Shown here: positions 58,901 to 64,000 of the stretch, piece by piece
Position numbering within the stretch: the stretch's first letter is position 1
How the letters are laid out: each line of letters starts with the position of its first letter
Assembly: GCA_022577435.1 (NCBI GenBank)
Contig: JAKOON010000013.1
Coordinates: forward strand, 2,802,501 to 2,866,500
DNA length: 64,000 nt
Direction: 5' to 3'
From: Embiotoca jacksoni
Lineage: Eukaryota; Chordata; Actinopteri; Embiotocidae
The notes under the pieces: model-generated
What the model was told of the DNA's origin: nothing
The model's input: only the letters and a program-made list of their open reading frames with translations
The model's database searches: none
Program-made: the position numbers and the translations under genes

Positions 58901-60590
58901 AAAAAGTCAAACTATAGCGTGTCGTCAGAAATACGAAAAGAAAGTCATACTATAGCATGTCGTCACAAATATGAAAAAAAGTCATACTATAGCGTGTAGT
59001 CCGAAATATGAAAAAAAAGTCACACTATAGCATGTCGTCAGAAATATGAAAAAAAGTCATACTATAGCGTGTCGTCAGAAATATGATAAAAAAGTCACAC
59101 TGTAGCGTGTCGTCAGAAATATGAAAAAAAAGTCATACTATAGCGTGTCGTCCAAAATATGAAAAAAAGTCATACTATAGCATGTCGTCCAAAATATGAA
59201 AAAAAGTCATACTATAGCATGTCGTCCAAAATATGAAAAAAAGTCATACTATATCGTGTCGTCAGAAATATGAAAAAAAGTCATACTATAGCATGTCGTC
59301 AGAAATATGAAAAAAAGTCATACTATAACGTGTCGTCAGAAATATGAAAAAAAAGTCATACTATAGCGTGTCGTCAGAAATATGAAAAAAAAGTCACTAT
59401 AGCGTGTCGTCAGAAATATGAAAAAAAAGTCACACTATAGCGTGTCGTCTAAAATATGAAAAAAAGTCACACTATAGCGTGTCGTCCAAAATATAAAAAA
59501 AGTCATACTATAGCGTGTCGTCAGAAATATGAAAAAAAAGTCATACTATAGCATGTCGTCCAAAATATGAAAAAAAGTCATACTATATCGTGTCGTCAGA
59601 AATATGAAAAAAAAGTCATACTATAGCGTGTCGTCAGAAATATGAAAAAAAAGTCACACTATAGCGTGTCGTCAGAAATATGAAAAAAAAGTCATACTAT
59701 AGCGTGTCGTCAGAAATATGAAAAAAAAGTCATACTATAGCATGTCGTCACAAATATGAAAAAAAGTCATACTATAACGTGTCGTCAGAAATATGAAAAA
59801 AAGTCACACTATAGCGTGTCGTCCGAAATATGAATAAAAAGTCACACTATAGTGTCGTCAGAAATATTAAAAAAAGTCACATTATAGCGTGTCGTCCAAA
59901 ATATTAAAAAAAGTCATACTATAGCGTGTCGTCAGAAATATGAAAAAAAAGTCACACTATAGCGTGTCGTCCGAAATATGAATAAAAAGTAATACTATAG
60001 CGTGTCGTCTAAAATATGAAAAAAAGTCACATTATAGCGTGTCGTCCAAAATATAAAAAAAGTCATACTATAGCGTGTCGTCAGAAATATGAAAAAAAGT
60101 CATACTATAGCGTGTCGTCAGAAATATGAAAAAAAAGTCACACTATAGCGTGTCGTCAGAAATATGAAAAAAAAGTCACACTATAGCGTGTCGTCAGAAA
60201 TATGAAAAAAAAGTCATACTATAGCATGTCGTCACAAATATGAAAAAAAGTCATACTATAACGTGTCGTCAGAAATATGAAAAAAAAGTCATACTATAGC
60301 ATGTCGTCACAAATATGAAAAAAAGTCATACTATAACGTGTCGTCAGAAATATGAAAAAAAAGTCATACTATAGCGTGTCGTCAGAAATATGAAAAAAAA
60401 GTCACTATAGCGTGTCGTCAGAAATATGAAAAAAAAGTCATACTATAGCGTGTCGTCAGAAATATGAAAAAAAAGTCATACTATAGCATGTCGTCACAAA
60501 TATGAAAAAAAGTCATACTATATCGTGTCGTCAGAAATATGAAAAAAAAGTCATACTATAGCGTGTCGTCAGAAATATGAAAAAAAAGTC
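55927..60590. repeat. 2351-bp higher-order duplication inside the satellite
   Basis: Rare variant units recur at an exact offset of 2351 bp: AGAAACGTG at 56206 and 58557, AGAATTATG at 56466 and 58817, and the GAATAAAAAG unit at 57481 and 59832. Copies run about 55927-58240 and 58278-60590, each about 62-63 units. I found no difference at the positions compared, so the duplication is recent or an assembly effect. Confidence 0.85.
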
Positions 60591-60914
60591 ACATTATAGC
60601 ATGTCGTCCAAAATATGAAAAAAAGTCATACTATATCGTGTCGTCAGAAATATGAAAAAAAAGTCATACTATAGCGTGTCGTCAGAAATATGAAAAAAAA
60701 GTCACACTATAGCGTCGTCAGAAATATTAAAAAAAGTCACATTATAGCGTGTCGTCCAAAATATTAAAAAAAGTCATACTATAGCGTGTCGTCAGAAATA
60801 TGAAAAAAAAGTCATACTATAGCGTGTCGTCCGAAATATGAATAAAAAGTAATACTATAGCGTGTCGTCTAAAATATGAAAAAAAGTCACATTATAGCGT
60901 GTCGTCCAAAATAT

Positions 60915-62078
60915 AAAAAAAGTCATACTATAGCGTGTCGTCAGAAATATGAAAAAAAGTCATACTATAGCGTGTCGTCAGAAATATGAAAAAAAGTCAC
61001 ACTATAGCGTGTCGTCAGAAATATGAAAAAAAAGTCATACTATAGCGTGTCGTCAGAAATATGAAAAAAAATTCACACTATAGCGTGTCGTCAGAAATAT
61101 GAAAAAAAAGTCATACTATAGCGTGTCGTCCGAAATGTGAAAAAAAAGTCATACTATAGCATGTCGTCAGGAATGTGAAAAAAAAGTCATACTATAGCGT
61201 GTCGTCAGAAATATGAAAAAAAGTCACACTATAGCGTGTCGTCCAAAATATAAAAAAAAGTCATACTATAGCGTGTCGTCAGAAATATGAAAAAAAGTCA
61301 TACTATAGCGTGTCGTCCAAAATATAAAAAAAAGTCATACTATAGCGTGTCGTCAGAAATGTGAAAAAAAAGTCATACTATAGCATGTCGTCTAAAATAT
61401 GAAAAAAAGTCATACTATAGCGTGTCGTCCAAAATATAAAAAAAGTCATACTATAGCGTGTCGTCAGAAATATGAAAAAAAGTCATACTATAGCGTGTCG
61501 TCAGAAATATGAAAAAAAGTCATACTATAGCGTGTCGTCAGAAATATGAAAAAAAGTCACACTATAGCGTGTCGTCAGAAATATGAAAAAAAAGTCATAC
61601 TATAGCGTGTCGTCAGAAATATGAAAAAAAATTCACACTATAGCGTGTCGTCAGAAATATGAAAAAAAAGTCATACTATAGCGTGTCGTCCGAAATGTGA
61701 AAAAAAAGTCATACTATAGCATGTCGTCAGGAATGTGAAAAAAAAGTCATACTATAGCGTGTCGTCAGAAATATGAAAAAAAGTCACACTATAGCGTGTC
61801 GTCCAAAATATAAAAAAAAGTCATACTATAGCGTGTCGTCAGAAATATGAAAAAAAGTCATACTATAGCGTGTCGTCCAAAATATAAAAAAAAGTCATAC
61901 TATAGCGTGTCGTCAGAAATGTGAAAAAAAAGTCATACTATAGCATGTCGTCTAAAATATGAAAAAAAGTCATACTATAGCGTGTCGTCCAAAATATAAA
62001 AAAAGTCATACTATAGCGTGTCGTCAGAAATATGAAAAAAAGTCATACTATAGCGTGTCGTCAGAAATATGAAAAAAA
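60915..62078. repeat. 560-bp tandem duplication inside the satellite
   Basis: The unusual unit with ATTCACACTA occurs at 61071 and 61631. Flanking variants (CCAAAATATA, TCTAAAATAT and the GGAATGTG unit) follow in the same order at 560-bp spacing, about 15 units. The match fails before about 60915 and after about 62078. Confidence 0.8.
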
Positions 62079-64000
62079 AGTCATACTATAGCGTGTCGTC
62101 AGAAATATGAAAAAGTCATACTATAGCGTGTCGTCAGAAATATGAAAAAAAGTCACACTATAGCGTGTAGTCCGAAATATGAAAAAAAGTCAAACTATAG
62201 CGTGTCGTCCAAAATATAAAAAAAGTCATACTATAGCGTGTCGTCAGAAATATGAAAAAAAGTCATACTATAGCGTGTCGTCAGAAATATGAAAAAAAAG
62301 TCATACTATAGCGTGTCGTCAGAAATATGAAAAAAAAGTCATACTATAGCGTGTCGTCAGAAATATGATAAAAAAGTCACACTATAGCGTGTCGTCAGAA
62401 ATATGAAAAAAAAGTCATACTATAGCGTGTAGTCCGAAATATGACAAAAAAGTCACACTATAGCATGTCGTCAGAAATATGAAAAAAAAATCATACTATA
62501 GCGTGTCGTCAGAAATATGAAAAAAAAGTCATACTATAGCGTGTCGTCAGAAATATGAAAAAAAAGTCACACTATAGCGTGTCGTCCGAAATATGAATAA
62601 AAAGTCACACTATAGCGTCGTCAGAAATATGAAAAAAGGTCACATTATAGCGTGTCGTCCAAAATATTAAAAAAAGTCACACTATAGCGTGTCGTCAGAA
62701 ATATGAAAAAAAAGTCACACTATAGCATGTCGTCAGAAATATGAATAAAAAGTCACACTATAGCGTGTCGTCCGAAATATGAATAAAAAGTCACACTATA
62801 GCGTCGTCAGAAATATGAAAAAAGGTCACATTATAGCGTGTCGTCCAAAATATTAAAAAAAGTCACACTATAGCGTGTCGTCAGAAATATGAAAAAAAAG
62901 TCATACTATAGCGTGTCGTCCGAAATGTGAAAAAAAAGTCACACTATAGCGTGTCGTCAGAAATATGAATAAAAAGTCACACTATAGCGTGTCGTCAGAA
63001 ATATGAATAAAAAGTCACATTATAGCGTGTCGTCCAAAATATTAAAAAAAGTCATACTATAGAGTGTCGTCAGAAATATGAAAAAAAAGTCATACTATAG
63101 CGTGTCGTCAGAAATATGAAAAAAAAGTCATACTATAGCGTGTCGTCCGAAATGTGAAAAAAAAGTCACACTATAGCGTGTCGTCAGAAATATGAATAAA
63201 AAGTCACACTATAGCGTGTCGTCAGAAATATGAATAAAAAGTCACATTATAGCGTGTCGTCCAAAATATTAAAAAAAGTCACATTATAGCGTGTCGTCAG
63301 AAATATGAAAAAAAGTCACACTAGAGCGTGTCGTCAGAAATATGAAAAAAAAGTCATACTATAACGTGTCGTCAGAAATATGAAAAAAAGTCACACTATA
63401 GCGTGTAGTCCGAAATATGAAAAAAAGTCAAACTATAGCGTGTCGTCAGAAATACGAAAAGAAAGTCATACTATAGCGTGTCGTCAGAAATATGAAAAAA
63501 AGTCATACTATAGCGTGTAGTCCGAAATATGAAAAAAAAGTCACACTATAGCGTGTCGTCAGAAATATGAAAAAAAGTCATACTATAGCGTGTCGTCAGA
63601 AATATGATAAAAAAGTCACACTGTAGCGTGTCGTCAGAAATATGAAAAAAAAGTCACACTATAGCATGTCGTCCAAAATATGAAAAAAAGTCATACTATA
63701 GCATGTCGTCCAAAATATGAAAAAAAGTCATACTATATCGTGTCGTCAGAAATATGAAAAAAAGTCATACTATAGCATGTCGTCCAAAATATGAAAAAAA
63801 GTCATACTATATCGTGTCGTCAGAAATATGAAAAAAAGTCATACTATAGCATGTCGTCAGAAATATGAAAAAAAAGTCATACTATAGCGTGTCGTCAGAA
63901 ATATGAAAAAAAAGTCACACTATAGCGTGTCGTCAGAAATATGAAAAAAAAGTCACACTATAGCGTGTCGTCCGAAATATGAATAAAAAGTCACACTATA

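Larger units (their letters stand above)
42451..64000. repeat. Satellite/minisatellite array, about 37-38 bp unit, about 570 copies
   Basis: An uninterrupted head-to-tail array fills the last 21.5 kb and runs off the window. Each unit has a near-constant core (CTATAGCGTGTCGTCAGAAA), a variable TATG, a 6-9 base A-run, and GTCATA or GTCACA before the next core. Unit length varies from about 35 to 39 bp through the A-run and small deletions. Spacing between matching variants (377, 265, 454 and 560 bp) gives a mean near 37.6 bp. Stops occur in all frames, because CTATAG carries TAG on both strands and the period is not a multiple of three, so it cannot encode protein. I do not recognise it as a named satellite. 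Confidence 0.97.

Noticed and set aside
42451..64000. CRISPR-like array
   Set aside because: The repeats are contiguous with no unique spacers. Variation is by point changes and A-run length in a vertebrate genome, so it is a satellite.
1..64000. tRNA, rRNA or intact transposon
   Set aside because: No tRNA-like B box with matching stems, no rRNA motifs, and no reverse transcriptase, transposase or terminal repeats were recognised by eye. A covariance-model and repeat-library search would be decisive.

Overview
This window looks like nuclear chromosomal DNA from a ray-finned (teleost) fish. Two vertebrate genes can be read with confidence, both on the + strand and both split by GT-AG introns. 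They are the last four coding exons of ehbp1 (13738-23858) and the complete coding region of the homeobox gene otx1 (31805-34944, 334 aa). EHBP1 and OTX1 are also neighbours in other vertebrates. The compact introns, very many long CA/GT microsatellites and high minisatellite content fit a teleost. The species cannot be named from the sequence.

Layout: 1-13737 is most likely intron of ehbp1; its upstream exons were not recognised here. 13738-23858 holds the four terminal coding exons, which encode most of the bMERB coiled-coil domain and a C-terminal CaaX box. They are separated by introns of 914, 8695 and 132 bp. The large intron carries microsatellites, a 26-bp perfect hairpin, a diverged 96-bp duplication and a 26-copy, 30-bp minisatellite that ends 30 bp before the next exon. 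The ehbp1 3' UTR runs to a polyadenylation signal at 24841. 24866-31714 is the ehbp1-otx1 interval, with CpG-rich promoter-like sequence near 26550-26760 and 28950-29390 and AT-rich, homeodomain-site-rich stretches that look like regulatory DNA. otx1 has three coding exons, an in-frame stop upstream of its start codon, and a 3' UTR ending near 36110. 36116-42450 is non-coding.

The most striking element is at the right end. From 42451 to the window edge (21.5 kb, about a third of the window) the sequence is one uninterrupted tandem array of a roughly 37-38 bp unit, about 570 copies. It has zoned sequence subfamilies, CpG-decay variants and duplications at several scales (186, 227, 265, 377, 454, 560 and 2351 bp). 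It has no coding capacity and continues past the end.

Ehbp1 is a Rab/EHD-linked endocytic adaptor and Otx1 a brain-patterning transcription factor, so the two are not expected to share a pathway. A plausible reading is that ehbp1 introns house otx1 enhancers (a regulatory block), which would explain the conserved linkage. No mobile element, CRISPR array, tRNA or rRNA gene was recognised.
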